A stretch of 43,966 bases of DNA from Treponema sp. Its GTDB lineage: Bacteria; Spirochaetota; Spirochaetia; Treponematales; Treponemataceae. The stretch lies in NCBI GenBank assembly GCA_017548565.1, contig JAFYZU010000010.1, positions 144,965 through 188,930 on the forward strand. Direction: 5' to 3'. The notes beneath the pieces were generated by a model. It saw only the letters and a program-made list of their open reading frames with translations, was not told the DNA's origin and searched no databases. This document shows positions 1 to 7,635 of the stretch, in pieces. The first letter of the stretch is position 1. Each line of letters starts with the position of its first letter. The position numbers were made by a program, and so were the translations under genes.

Positions 1-13
1 CCTATTTTAACAA

Positions 14-625
14 TTAACTCTTAATGATACCTTTGACTATTCTATAACAAAATCTCCAGATTTTAAAGTCTTTTTTTTCAGGCCATTCAACTTTTTCTTC
101 TTTTAAGATTGCCGAACAGCTTGTAGGTTCACATTCCTGGTTATAGCATTTTACGACTATTTCCTTATTTTTTGAAATAAGCTGGATTATATGAAGAGGA
201 CAGGCATCTATACATTTTCCACAGCCGATGCAGAGGTTTGTAATGACGGCAGTATTGTTAACTATGTTTATTGCCTGCTGTGGACAAACTCTTGCACAAT
301 CCCCAAGTCCGATGCATGAAAATTTACAGTCAGTTCCCGTACCATTATCTGAGTTAATCATAAAACAGGTATGTTCCTTATTGAACAAAGAACGGTTTCC
401 TTTAAACTCCTTGTGACAGTTACACATTACCATCGCACGTTTATCGGTAATCTCTACCTGAGGAATACTAGGTGAAATAAAATCTATTTCGTTAGAAGAT
501 ACAAGAAGGTCATCCTTAGAGTCATTCCTATCTTCTTTTTTTACGAAAAATTTAGAAGTATTCAGAATAATAAAAACAGAAGCAATTAAAACTATAACGA
601 CAATCAAAACTATAAGTAAAATCAT
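14..625 (-). CDS. rnfB: RnfB-like ferredoxin subunit, short form
   Basis: Electron-transfer subunit of an Rnf-type complex, 203 residues from the chosen start. One N-terminal membrane helix (about residues 2-22) is followed by a soluble ferredoxin-like part. Two complete [4Fe-4S] motifs are visible: C100-x3-C104-x5-C110-x3-C114-P and C132-x2-C135-x2-C138-x3-C142-P. Further cysteines lie at 68, 70, 87, 160, 165 and 170. The N-terminal CGxCGxxxC cluster domain expected in RnfB is absent, and the protein is shorter than usual because additional C-terminal ferredoxin repeats are missing. The start is ATG at 625 because it has GGAGG eight bases upstream and overlaps the rnfA stop as ATGA; the frame stays open further upstream but only inside rnfA. 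Last gene of the operon in the window. Family assignment is firm; redox function is uncertain because partner subunits lack cofactor sites. Confidence 0.85.
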   Translation of the reverse strand: MILLIVLIVVIVLIASVFIILNTSKFFVKKEDRNDSKDDLLVSSNEIDFISPSIPQVEITDKRAMVMCNCHKEFKGNRSLFNKEHTCFMINSDNGTGTDCKFSCIGLGDCARVCPQQAINIVNNTAVITNLCIGCGKCIDACPLHIIQLISKNKEIVVKCYNQECEPTSCSAILKEEKVEWPEKKDFKIWRFCYRIVKGIIKS

Positions 626-1182
626 TGGATTACCTCCGGATTCATCCACATTACATCCCAGACAGAAATCATAAGGATAAGGATTCCAAGGAAAAGGAAA
701 AGCCTGCACAGATATTTTTCGATATTGTCTTCATCTGCAAGGATTCTTACCCTGTACGAATAGACAATCGGTATAAGGACAATTAAAGCGGCGATACAAC
801 TCATTGAAATTACTATTGTATCAGGAAGTGAAATGCTTTCTGATACAGTAAGCAGAACTACGAGAAATGAAAAAATAAATTCCGTATTCGATTTTCCTGT
901 AGAAACCCTGTAAATACCTTCTACAAGAGTTGATATACATGAATAGATTAAGAAGGAAATAAGCGGGAACAGTTCATTCATTCCTATCGGGATCAGAAGC
1001 TTAACGGTAACAAACCATGAGATGATTGAAGAAATGAAAATTACAAGAAACATTTTAAAGATTAAGGAAAAACGCTTTTCCTTAAGATATGTAACTTGCA
1101 TTGTTTTATCAATTCCGATTCCGTATACAAGAACGGCAGAGGCAAAGCATAAATAATATAAAAATGTATTCAGAAAAATCAT
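622..1182 (-). CDS. rnfA: RnfA-like membrane subunit lacking the Fe-S cysteines
   Basis: Integral membrane protein of 186 residues with about six hydrophobic helices, placed exactly where rnfA sits in rnfCDGEAB operons. Known RnfA proteins carry one cysteine in an early FLGICP-like motif and one in a TTNC motif; together with RnfE these hold a membrane [2Fe-2S] cluster. Here the corresponding segments read GIGIDK near residue 21 and TVSESIS near residue 112, with no cysteine. The cysteines present (12, 82, 129, 159) are not in those motifs. The start ATG overlaps the rnfE stop by four bases (ATGA), and its ribosome-binding site GAGGAGG lies within the last codons of rnfE. Assigned mainly by position, size and topology; sequence identity to ordinary RnfA is low. 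Confidence 0.7.
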   Translation of the reverse strand: MIFLNTFLYYLCFASAVLVYGIGIDKTMQVTYLKEKRFSLIFKMFLVIFISSIISWFVTVKLLIPIGMNELFPLISFLIYSCISTLVEGIYRVSTGKSNTEFIFSFLVVLLTVSESISLPDTIVISMSCIAALIVLIPIVYSYRVRILADEDNIEKYLCRLFLFLGILILMISVWDVMWMNPEVIQ

Positions 1183-1865
1183 TCTTTGTCCTCCTCTTTA
1201 TTATCTTCATTTTTATTTTTCTTTTTTGCCGTTTTTTTATCATCTTCAGATTCAAGGACTTCTGCACTTCGATAAATGTTATATTTGTATCTGAAGGTTA
1301 CGTGAATAAAGAGCATACATGAACATAAGATGAAGCAACCAGGAATAGATGCAAGGAACGAAAGAAGCCTTACTTTTTCTGCAGGGAAAATAACAATTTC
1401 CATAATCTGATGTTCAGGTCCGAAGAAAGTAAATGTTCCGTAACCGAGAATATCACGTATTAAGAAAATACATAAAGCAAAAACCGTATACGTAATTATA
1501 TGCAGAAAAACAAATTTCATCTTTGAGCCAAGAGTATATTCAGGATATGCAAAAAGATAACCTATAGTAAAAAGTGAAACAGGTGCTACATAAAGCATAA
1601 AACCAAGATTAAGCACAACCTCAGGCTGAAGAAGAATCATAATCTGTCGGAAAAGGATTGTTCCGCTTACAACAAAAAGAAGCGTCAGGAATTTTTCCAT
1701 GGATTCAAGCTTTAATTTACGTATGAGATTATTCATCAACGTTCCGAAAAGAAGGATGAATAGAATTTCAAGTACAAGTGTCATTCCATAAACAAATCTT
1801 CCGGGTGCCGGGATGAGGACTGCAAGTGCTGCGGTTATAAAAACATATATTGATCGTCTTTTCAT
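1179..1865 (-). CDS. rnfE: RnfE-like membrane subunit lacking the Fe-S cysteines
   Basis: Membrane protein of 228 residues with about six helices and a highly charged Lys/Asp/Glu cytoplasmic tail (about residues 205-228). Its operon position between rnfG and rnfA matches rnfE. Ordinary RnfE has a GLCP-type motif near residue 25 and a VNC motif near residue 107 that ligate half of the membrane [2Fe-2S] cluster. The protein has no cysteine before residue 132, and its other cysteines (177, 181, 183) lie in a late helix. It starts nine bases after the rnfG stop behind a weak AGGG site, and overlaps rnfA by four bases. The charged tail is unusual for RnfE and could be a docking surface. Homology is inferred from context and topology. 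Confidence 0.65.
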   Translation of the reverse strand: MKRRSIYVFITAALAVLIPAPGRFVYGMTLVLEILFILLFGTLMNNLIRKLKLESMEKFLTLLFVVSGTILFRQIMILLQPEVVLNLGFMLYVAPVSLFTIGYLFAYPEYTLGSKMKFVFLHIITYTVFALCIFLIRDILGYGTFTFFGPEHQIMEIVIFPAEKVRLLSFLASIPGCFILCSCMLFIHVTFRYKYNIYRSAEVLESEDDKKTAKKKNKNEDNKEEDKE

Positions 1866-1874
1866 TATATTACC

Positions 1875-2333
1875 CTACTTTATAATCTGAGGAATTTTAT
1901 CCTGCCAGTAAAGAATTTTTTTATCTTTCTTATTGCTCATCATCGTTTCTGCAATACGACCATGCAATGAAGAAAATCCGACAAAGCTTACACTTTCACC
2001 TGTGCTTATATAAACTGCACTTACAGGACCATAATATGTTGCAATCTTGATGATTACTGCACGTCCGTTTATGCCCTCTGAATTTTTTATTCTGTAACAG
2101 GCCGCATTTACTGCAATAGGATTATCAATTTGCACAAAATCACCGACAGTCCATTCATTGCCGTATTTTTCTTCGAGAACATTTTCAACGCATGTTTTAA
2201 GACCTGATTCCCATGATTTTCTTGAAATTGAAATAAAGTAAACAAGCACAGTGAAAATTAAAAGAAGCATGAGGATAAGGATTCCATAGCTTTTTAATAT
2301 TGAAGATTTATTATTTTCTTTTTCCATAATCAT
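1875..2333 (-). CDS. rnfG: RnfG-like subunit without flavinylation motif
   Basis: Protein of 152 residues with one N-terminal membrane helix (about residues 15-35) and a predicted periplasmic domain, located between rnfD and rnfE. Normal RnfG is about 180-220 residues and carries FMN covalently on the Thr of an SGAT[ST] motif near its C terminus. No SGAT-like motif exists here; the C-terminal third instead reads through FVGFSSLHGRIAE to the end. The segment with GRAVIIKIATYYGPVSAVYI resembles the core beta strands of the FMN-binding fold, so the fold may persist without the cofactor. The start overlaps the rnfD stop as ATGA; a second Met at residue 3 is an alternative start. Identification depends on position, topology and this weak resemblance. 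Confidence 0.65.
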   Translation of the reverse strand: MIMEKENNKSSILKSYGILILMLLLIFTVLVYFISISRKSWESGLKTCVENVLEEKYGNEWTVGDFVQIDNPIAVNAACYRIKNSEGINGRAVIIKIATYYGPVSAVYISTGESVSFVGFSSLHGRIAETMMSNKKDKKILYWQDKIPQIIK

Positions 2334-3427
2334 TCATTATCCTTATTTATTTCTGGTGTTCCTGCAAGTTCTGTATTTACAAGTTTAGACAGACGCAGGA
2401 CGTTATTTTTTTCTTCAACCACACGGATTAAAAGATTGAGAAGATTTGAAATTACAATTGTATAAATCATACCGATCGGGGAAGTACCACAGCCGACAAT
2501 CAGAAAAGCAATTATTCCCGAAATCACTGCAAAAAGTATTTTTCCCGTAAGAGTTATAGGATGTGTTCCAAACCACTGAAGAAGGAAAACCGAACAGAAA
2601 ATAGTTCCGCTTGTTCCTAAAGCAAGAATTACATCACCGGTATTGAAAAGTCCACCGTTTATTACAGGGAAGAAAAGCCTTACTAAAACAGCATACACTC
2701 CGACAAAAATACCAGGAATTACAGGCGAAATACCACCGTCAGAAAAAAGCACGATAGATGAAAGAAGCGTAATGATATTGAATCTGAACGCAGGAATAAG
2801 TGAATGTGTATCCCACAAAAATGATACGAAACCATTCGGAAGCGTAACTTTAACCCAGTTGAAAATAGAATTATTCAGGAATTCCGTAACTGATGTGTCA
2901 AAGGAATAAGTCGGAAAACTTCCATTCTGAATAAGATATAGTGAAGCATTTTTTACAGGAAAAAGATCGTTCGTTACGATGAAACTCGGAAAAAATGACT
3001 GTCCGATAAAATATGCGATGATTACTGCAATACAGACAACATTAATCCATGAATTTACACAATTGACAAAAAGATATTTTTCAATGACTAAGGTTGAAAA
3101 AGCGATGAAGAAAACAGTTATCACAGGATAAGTCTCCGGCAAAAGCATTCCGATAAGCACTCCTTGAATAATTACAGTCATAATCGTAAAAGGCTGCACT
3201 TTCTGAAAAGCGTAATTAATCAAAGCGGCAACGGTTGCTCCAAGTGTAGATGAAAAAATTACAAACAGTGCGCTGTAACTTTTTGTCAGAAACAAAAGAA
3301 GAATCTGAATTCCAAGAAGGATAAGAATCTTGATTGAAACCGCAGAAATTGACGGAATTGAGAAAAAGTACGGCTTCATTAAAACCGGCGTATTTTTAAT
3401 CTTGTATTCAATGTCATTGTTTTTCAT
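2330..3427 (-). CDS. rnfD: RnfD-like membrane subunit without flavin motif
   Basis: Polytopic membrane protein of 365 residues with about nine or ten helices, homologous in layout to RnfD/NqrB. The late motif GTHPITLTGKILF matches the conserved ATDPVTxPxxxxGKLIFG region, which supports the assignment. RnfD normally carries a covalently bound FMN on the Thr of an SGAT motif in a periplasmic loop and has a GGxGQNxMNP segment. At the matching places I see a loop rich in Ser/Thr around residues 170-185 with no SGAT, and VNCVNSW near residue 125. A GAT triplet at residues 63-65 lies in an early helix and is not that site. The start overlaps the end of rnfC by 14 bases and uses AAAGGA inside the rnfC coding region. 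Confidence 0.8.
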   Translation of the reverse strand: MKNNDIEYKIKNTPVLMKPYFFSIPSISAVSIKILILLGIQILLLFLTKSYSALFVIFSSTLGATVAALINYAFQKVQPFTIMTVIIQGVLIGMLLPETYPVITVFFIAFSTLVIEKYLFVNCVNSWINVVCIAVIIAYFIGQSFFPSFIVTNDLFPVKNASLYLIQNGSFPTYSFDTSVTEFLNNSIFNWVKVTLPNGFVSFLWDTHSLIPAFRFNIITLLSSIVLFSDGGISPVIPGIFVGVYAVLVRLFFPVINGGLFNTGDVILALGTSGTIFCSVFLLQWFGTHPITLTGKILFAVISGIIAFLIVGCGTSPIGMIYTIVISNLLNLLIRVVEEKNNVLRLSKLVNTELAGTPEINKDNE

Positions 3428-4727
3428 TTTGCTTTTCCTTTAACTGTTCGTTTAATACAGAAATTGTCTGACACAGCGGAAGACGTGAAGGACATACAGT
3501 GTTGCATAAACCGCATTCTGTACATAGCAACGAAGAATTTATGAAATTTTCCGAAATATTTCGTCTTTTCGTCATATGCGTATAAAGAATATCAGGAGAT
3601 ATTTTTACCGGACAGATGACCCGGCAGTTACCGCAGTTTACGCATGAATAAGTATGATAATCTGTCGTTTTAAATTCCGTAAGGAATTCTATTGATTTAA
3701 CATACTTTGTAACAGGAATATCAAGACTGCCGATTGTATAACCGCAGATAAGTCCGTTTATAACTATAAGTGCCGGCTGCTTTACAAATCCACCCATCTG
3801 CGAAACTATATCCTTTATTGAAAATCCAAGCTTAATGTTCAAGAATGCCTCGTTTTTCAGACAAGGACCTGAGATATGAATATATTTACTTATGCTTGGA
3901 ACACCGTTTACAATCCCTTTATAAACTTCAAACATTGTGCAGGAATCTACGAAAAGATCGCTTTCAGAAATTGTAATGCCTGACGTTTTCTTAAACATTT
4001 TGTTGAAATAAATTCGGAGTTCACGTTTAAAGCCTGAAGGATATTTACTGGCATTAATCGGAAGAATATGACAATCCGGCACTGCCTTTATTTTTTCAAG
4101 CATTTCCTTATCAAGTCCGTCGTCTACCGCAAAAATCACGTTATCGGCTTCGAGCGCTTTAGCTGTAATTTTTGAACCGGTAAGAATTTCATCAAGGAAA
4201 AATTTTGTATAAAGTGAATCGGAAATACGCATCTTATCTTCATCATAAAGACGGATAATAAGATTACGTTTTTTCTTTTTTAACTGATTTTTAAGCTGAT
4301 CTCCAAGACTGAGCGGTTCATAAGTCAAAAATGTATTGATGATTCCATATTCAGAAATCTTACTGATAAGTGCGCTTGAAGAAAACTCTGTCCAGTCTTT
4401 TTTTGCAATCTGTTTTCCAAGATATGAAAACGAGCCCTGTAACCTTATTCTTACCGCATTTTCAAGATTTCCGTTCGGACAATATGTAGAAATAATATCC
4501 AGAACCTTTCCTGGTATAGGAGAATGAATGACACCTTTAAAACCTTCAACTGCTGACGGTCTTGCAATAATATCACCTTCGTTAATAAAATCACCGGGCT
4601 TTACAAGACAGCGGCATACACAGTTTTTTTCCTGCGATAAAGGAACGGTAACAGTCTTCGGCAGAAAAGCATTTTCCGTGTGGCTGTATTTTTTGACTGT
4701 AGTTAAAGGACCCTGTAATGTAGTCAT
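3414..4727 (-). CDS. rnfC: RnfC-like peripheral subunit, glycine-rich loop lost
   Basis: Soluble subunit of 437 residues. In order: an N-terminal barrel-sandwich domain (about 22-95), a degenerate Rossmann-like FMN/NADH domain (about 115-245), an SLBB-type domain (about 270-315), and two [4Fe-4S] motifs, C362-x2-C365-x2-C368-x3-C372-P and C402-x2-C405-x2-C408-x3-C412-P. Ordinary RnfC has a GMGGAGFPT loop and an ECEP motif that bind FMN and NADH; here the loop is replaced by GIINTFLTYEPLS at 128-140 and the ECEP segment by RLYDEDK. KYPxG (228-232) is kept. The start has AAAGGTGG upstream and overlaps the preceding membrane gene by four bases. Clearly RnfC-derived, but probably unable to bind NADH in the usual way. 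Confidence 0.85.
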   Translation of the reverse strand: MTTLQGPLTTVKKYSHTENAFLPKTVTVPLSQEKNCVCRCLVKPGDFINEGDIIARPSAVEGFKGVIHSPIPGKVLDIISTYCPNGNLENAVRIRLQGSFSYLGKQIAKKDWTEFSSSALISKISEYGIINTFLTYEPLSLGDQLKNQLKKKKRNLIIRLYDEDKMRISDSLYTKFFLDEILTGSKITAKALEADNVIFAVDDGLDKEMLEKIKAVPDCHILPINASKYPSGFKRELRIYFNKMFKKTSGITISESDLFVDSCTMFEVYKGIVNGVPSISKYIHISGPCLKNEAFLNIKLGFSIKDIVSQMGGFVKQPALIVINGLICGYTIGSLDIPVTKYVKSIEFLTEFKTTDYHTYSCVNCGNCRVICPVKISPDILYTHMTKRRNISENFINSSLLCTECGLCNTVCPSRLPLCQTISVLNEQLKEKQNEKQ

Positions 4728-6094
4728 TTTATACCACCTTTTTTATTTGTTGTCATAAACAGAAAAAGCAATGAACTAAAACATAGGATGATGCAGATAA
4801 CGCTGAACACGCTTACATGAAAATTACTGGCACTTGTATAGCCGCACTTAAAATCATGTCCCTGTATTTTAATTACTTTTTCAATGGCCTCAAATCCAAG
4901 ACTGTCAATTGAAGCCAGAACTGTATTTTTATATGTATCATCATAAACTAAAGTATAATCCATCTGTTTTATAAAATCACCTTCACGGACAAAACGAGGA
5001 TAGACAACTTTATTCTTATCTGCACTTTTATTAACCGAAACAAGCGGCTTTGTAATTACATCAAAAGTCCATCGAGTATAGTCAGAAAGCTCAGGAAAAG
5101 CGTCGGATTTTACGACTGATGAACCAGGTAATAGAATCTTTGCAAAATGCCCGCGGATGTTGTCAGAAGAAAATACAAGGAAATAGGCAAAAATTGAAAT
5201 TATACAAACCATCAGCGAAACAAGCACTAAAGAAGCTTTACCTGCATAAGGACTGATTCTATCTGCAGTTCGGATCATAAGATATTTATATACCTGTTTA
5301 CTTTCGATGATATCATCACGGATTTTAAAATATAACAGTGCGGCAAACGAAGAACCCATACTGAGAAGAAACAGAAAACCCGAAAGCGATGAATTAGAAA
5401 AAGCGGCAACTAATGCAAAAAGGGCAAGAATATAGTTTTTATAATCCGTAAAAATAACTTTAACAAAGCCTTCCCTTCTCCAGAGATTTGTAATGAAAAG
5501 AACAAGAAGCATCAGAAGAAAAGATGAGGCGGCACATGAATAAAAAGGATTGCAGAAAATATAAAGCACAAAAGGAGCGGCACTTACTGCAAATACAATC
5601 CTGTTTTTAGAACACAAAAGAAGGATTACGAATGCGGCAATTCCGAGAAGCGGAAGTATGAACGGAAAAGATAACGAAGAATCAACTCCTGCATAAATAT
5701 CATTCTGTTCAAGAATAGAAATACATTGATTCAATTTATCCTTGAACTGATTCGGAACATAATAAAGCCTGTATTTTTTCGAAGCGTCATAAAAATAATT
5801 AAGCCGTTTTTTAAGATATTCATTCTCAACAGCATTTATATTTAAACGAAGCATTGCCTCTTCCGGAGAATCTTGTGATATATCGAGCGGAATGTTCTGA
5901 CCTTGTGCACTTACATATCCAGTAATTTCAAGTGAATTAAAAACAGAAGTAATCTGGACATCATCACATGAATCTTCAACATACAAAACTGTATAATCAT
6001 TCCAGATATGACCTGTAGGCACCGACCTGAACCTGATTACGATGAATGAGAATAGGATAAACAAAACCGGAATAATTTTTTTTATAATATTCAT
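4724..6094 (-). CDS. Unrecognised membrane protein of the Rnf operon
   Basis: Protein of 456 residues that I do not recognise. One N-terminal helix (about 5-20) is followed by a soluble, probably periplasmic segment (about 24-140) and six closely spaced helices (about 143-161, 166-181, 189-204, 220-234, 237-256, 288-308). A second soluble segment follows (about 310-425), then a last helix (about 427-447). No cysteine cluster, flavin motif or nucleotide-binding motif is visible. Its last four bases overlap the rnfC start, and only three bases separate it from the gene before it, so it is firmly part of the Rnf transcript. It could be an accessory or replacement subunit of that complex. The ribosome-binding site is weak, suggesting coupling to the upstream stop codon. 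Confidence 0.75.
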   Translation of the reverse strand: MNIIKKIIPVLFILFSFIVIRFRSVPTGHIWNDYTVLYVEDSCDDVQITSVFNSLEITGYVSAQGQNIPLDISQDSPEEAMLRLNINAVENEYLKKRLNYFYDASKKYRLYYVPNQFKDKLNQCISILEQNDIYAGVDSSLSFPFILPLLGIAAFVILLLCSKNRIVFAVSAAPFVLYIFCNPFYSCAASSFLLMLLVLFITNLWRREGFVKVIFTDYKNYILALFALVAAFSNSSLSGFLFLLSMGSSFAALLYFKIRDDIIESKQVYKYLMIRTADRISPYAGKASLVLVSLMVCIISIFAYFLVFSSDNIRGHFAKILLPGSSVVKSDAFPELSDYTRWTFDVITKPLVSVNKSADKNKVVYPRFVREGDFIKQMDYTLVYDDTYKNTVLASIDSLGFEAIEKVIKIQGHDFKCGYTSASNFHVSVFSVICIILCFSSLLFLFMTTNKKGGIK

Positions 6095-6097
6095 TTT

Positions 6098-6580
6098 TTA
6101 TAACAAAGAAAAAGCCATACCTACAACAAATCCAAGACAGCAGCCTAAGATAACCTGCATCGGAGTATGACCGTCCACCTCTTTTACTGAATCAAATCCC
6201 TCGAGGAGCCCTTTTTCCTTAAGCTCCTTGCCGATTTTATTTATTGCCTTTGCCTGATTTCCACTTGATCTTCTGACACCAAATGCGTCACGTATTACAA
6301 TGAGCATTAGTGCAAATGCAAGCATGAAAAGATCTGAATGAAAACCGTTTCTGAAGCCTACCGTAACGCAGATGGAAGTTACAAGGGCCGAATGACTTGA
6401 AGGCATGCCTCCCGTACGCCATATCATCCATTCCAAAAGCTCATAGAACGAATGAACACGACCATAAATCAGATTTATAAAGGTTTTTATAAACTGAGCT
6501 CCAAGCCAGCTGAAAACACCTGCAAGGAAAACCGGATGCGTGAAAAATAATTTTATCTGTTCAATTATCGTAGGCTGCAT
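6098..6580 (-). CDS. YuiD/DUF212 family membrane protein
   Basis: Membrane protein of 160 residues from the divergent PAP2 family (DUF212, Bacillus YuiD). Family hallmarks are visible: GGMPSSHSA at about 57-65, RDAFGVRRSSGNQA at about 97-110, and GHTP at about 137-140, with hydrophobic helices around them. The family is related to acid phosphatases and haloperoxidases, but its substrate is not established; a lipid-phosphate substrate is only an inference. It is the first gene of the Rnf operon, with GGAAG just upstream of its ATG and a candidate promoter (AGTCAA on the plus strand at 6619-6624, read as TTGACT, with AATACT at 6601-6596). The link between DUF212 and Rnf function is unexplained. 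Confidence 0.85.
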   Translation of the reverse strand: MQPTIIEQIKLFFTHPVFLAGVFSWLGAQFIKTFINLIYGRVHSFYELLEWMIWRTGGMPSSHSALVTSICVTVGFRNGFHSDLFMLAFALMLIVIRDAFGVRRSSGNQAKAINKIGKELKEKGLLEGFDSVKEVDGHTPMQVILGCCLGFVVGMAFSLL

Positions 6581-6655
6581 AAAACTTCCAATTACAGTAT
6601 TTTTTATAATAACATTATAGTCAATTTTTTACTAGTACAATATTTAAAATCTTCT

Positions 6656-6661
6656 TATAAT
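6656..6661 (+). promoter_or_regulatory. -10 box immediately before rluD-like start
   Basis: A perfect TATAAT ends six bases before the ATG at 6668, with no Shine-Dalgarno sequence between. No good -35 hexamer is present at 16-18 bases upstream. Transcription would be expected to begin at or within a base or two of the start codon, so the mRNA may be leaderless. Confidence 0.5.
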
Positions 6662-6667
6662 ATTTAT

Positions 6668-7624
6668 ATGGATTTTGTTGAATTTACTGCCGGAAAAGAT
6701 GATAACGACCGACGTCTTGATAAAATATTACGAAGGCTCTGTAATGAAAAACCTTTATCTCAGCTTTATAAAGCAATCAGAAAAGGTCTTGTTAAAGTAA
6801 ACGGGAAAAGCTGTTCAGAAACGACAAGAATCCTTACAGGCGACATCATAAAAATCGCAGCTTTCCTTACGCAAAGTAAAAAATCATCTGATAAAGAAAA
6901 ATCACTTGCTTCATTAATGCCGGAAATTATTTTCCAGAATGAACATCTTTTGATTATGAACAAGCCGTATGGTCTTTTATCGCAGCCGAATTCAAAAAAC
7001 AGTCTTTCGCTTGATAAAATTCTTCTTGATTATTATACGGAAAACTTCAGTTCAGATTCCATTTCGTTTACTCCTTCCCCTCTCCATCGCCTTGATAAAA
7101 ATACTACAGGACTTATTGTCTGCTCACTCAGCTTAGAAGGCGCAAGATGGTTCAGCGAAAACATTAACTCACATCGTATCGAAAAAAAATACCTTGGAAT
7201 CGTAAAGGGAAACCTGAAAGAAAAGCAGATCTGGCAGGATAAACTGTCAGATAAAAAAGAAAAAGATTCTTTTTATACGATAAAGGCAAGTCATTCAGAA
7301 GAAGATTCAAACTGCTGGACTTGTGCAGAACCGGTTGAGCATGGAAAATACAATAATCTTGATGTAACGCTCGTTGAATTTCATATAAAAACCGGAAAAC
7401 ATCATCAGATAAGGGCACAGGCATCGCTTCATGAATATCCGCTTCTCGGCGATTGCGCATACGGTTGTGAAAAAACAGATTTAAAACAGGAATATTATCT
7501 TCATGCTGCATCACTTTCGATAAAGGAAAATCCGATTAATCTTCCCGAAGAAATAAAGTGTACCCTTCCTTCAGAATTCAAAACAGCATTAAAAACTTGT
7601 GGTATGGGGAAAATTGAAGTATAA
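6668..7624 (+). CDS. RluC/RluD-family pseudouridine synthase
   Basis: Predicted rRNA pseudouridine synthase of 318 residues, converting specific uridines to pseudouridine. An N-terminal S4 RNA-binding domain (about 10-70, with the RKGLVKVNGK segment) is followed by the catalytic domain. The signature H140-R141-L142-D143 with NTTGL next to it places the catalytic aspartate at D143. GKHHQIRAQ (about 241-249) and the LLGDCAYG segment are further family motifs. Which uridines it modifies cannot be read from sequence, so I give no rlu symbol. It begins the plus-strand pair with the P-loop/Asp23 gene eleven bases downstream and diverges from the Rnf operon. No ribosome-binding site; see the TATAAT just upstream. 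Confidence 0.9.
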   Translation: MDFVEFTAGKDDNDRRLDKILRRLCNEKPLSQLYKAIRKGLVKVNGKSCSETTRILTGDIIKIAAFLTQSKKSSDKEKSLASLMPEIIFQNEHLLIMNKPYGLLSQPNSKNSLSLDKILLDYYTENFSSDSISFTPSPLHRLDKNTTGLIVCSLSLEGARWFSENINSHRIEKKYLGIVKGNLKEKQIWQDKLSDKKEKDSFYTIKASHSEEDSNCWTCAEPVEHGKYNNLDVTLVEFHIKTGKHHQIRAQASLHEYPLLGDCAYGCEKTDLKQEYYLHAASLSIKENPINLPEEIKCTLPSEFKTALKTCGMGKIEV

Positions 7625-7635
7625 TATTTGTTCAG

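Noticed and set aside
626..709. Upstream extension of the RnfB reading frame by 28 codons
   Set aside because: It lies wholly inside rnfA, lacks a ribosome-binding site, and the internal ATG at 625 has a perfect GGAGG and begins the membrane anchor.
3233..3241. GAT triplet (residues 63-65) in RnfD as a flavinylation site
   Set aside because: It reads LGAT rather than S/T-GAT and lies in an early membrane helix, not in the periplasmic loop used by RnfD.
4828..4846. GG-N10-GC spacing suggestive of a sigma-54 promoter
   Set aside because: It is inside the 456-residue membrane gene, the TTGC part does not match, and no gene starts downstream.
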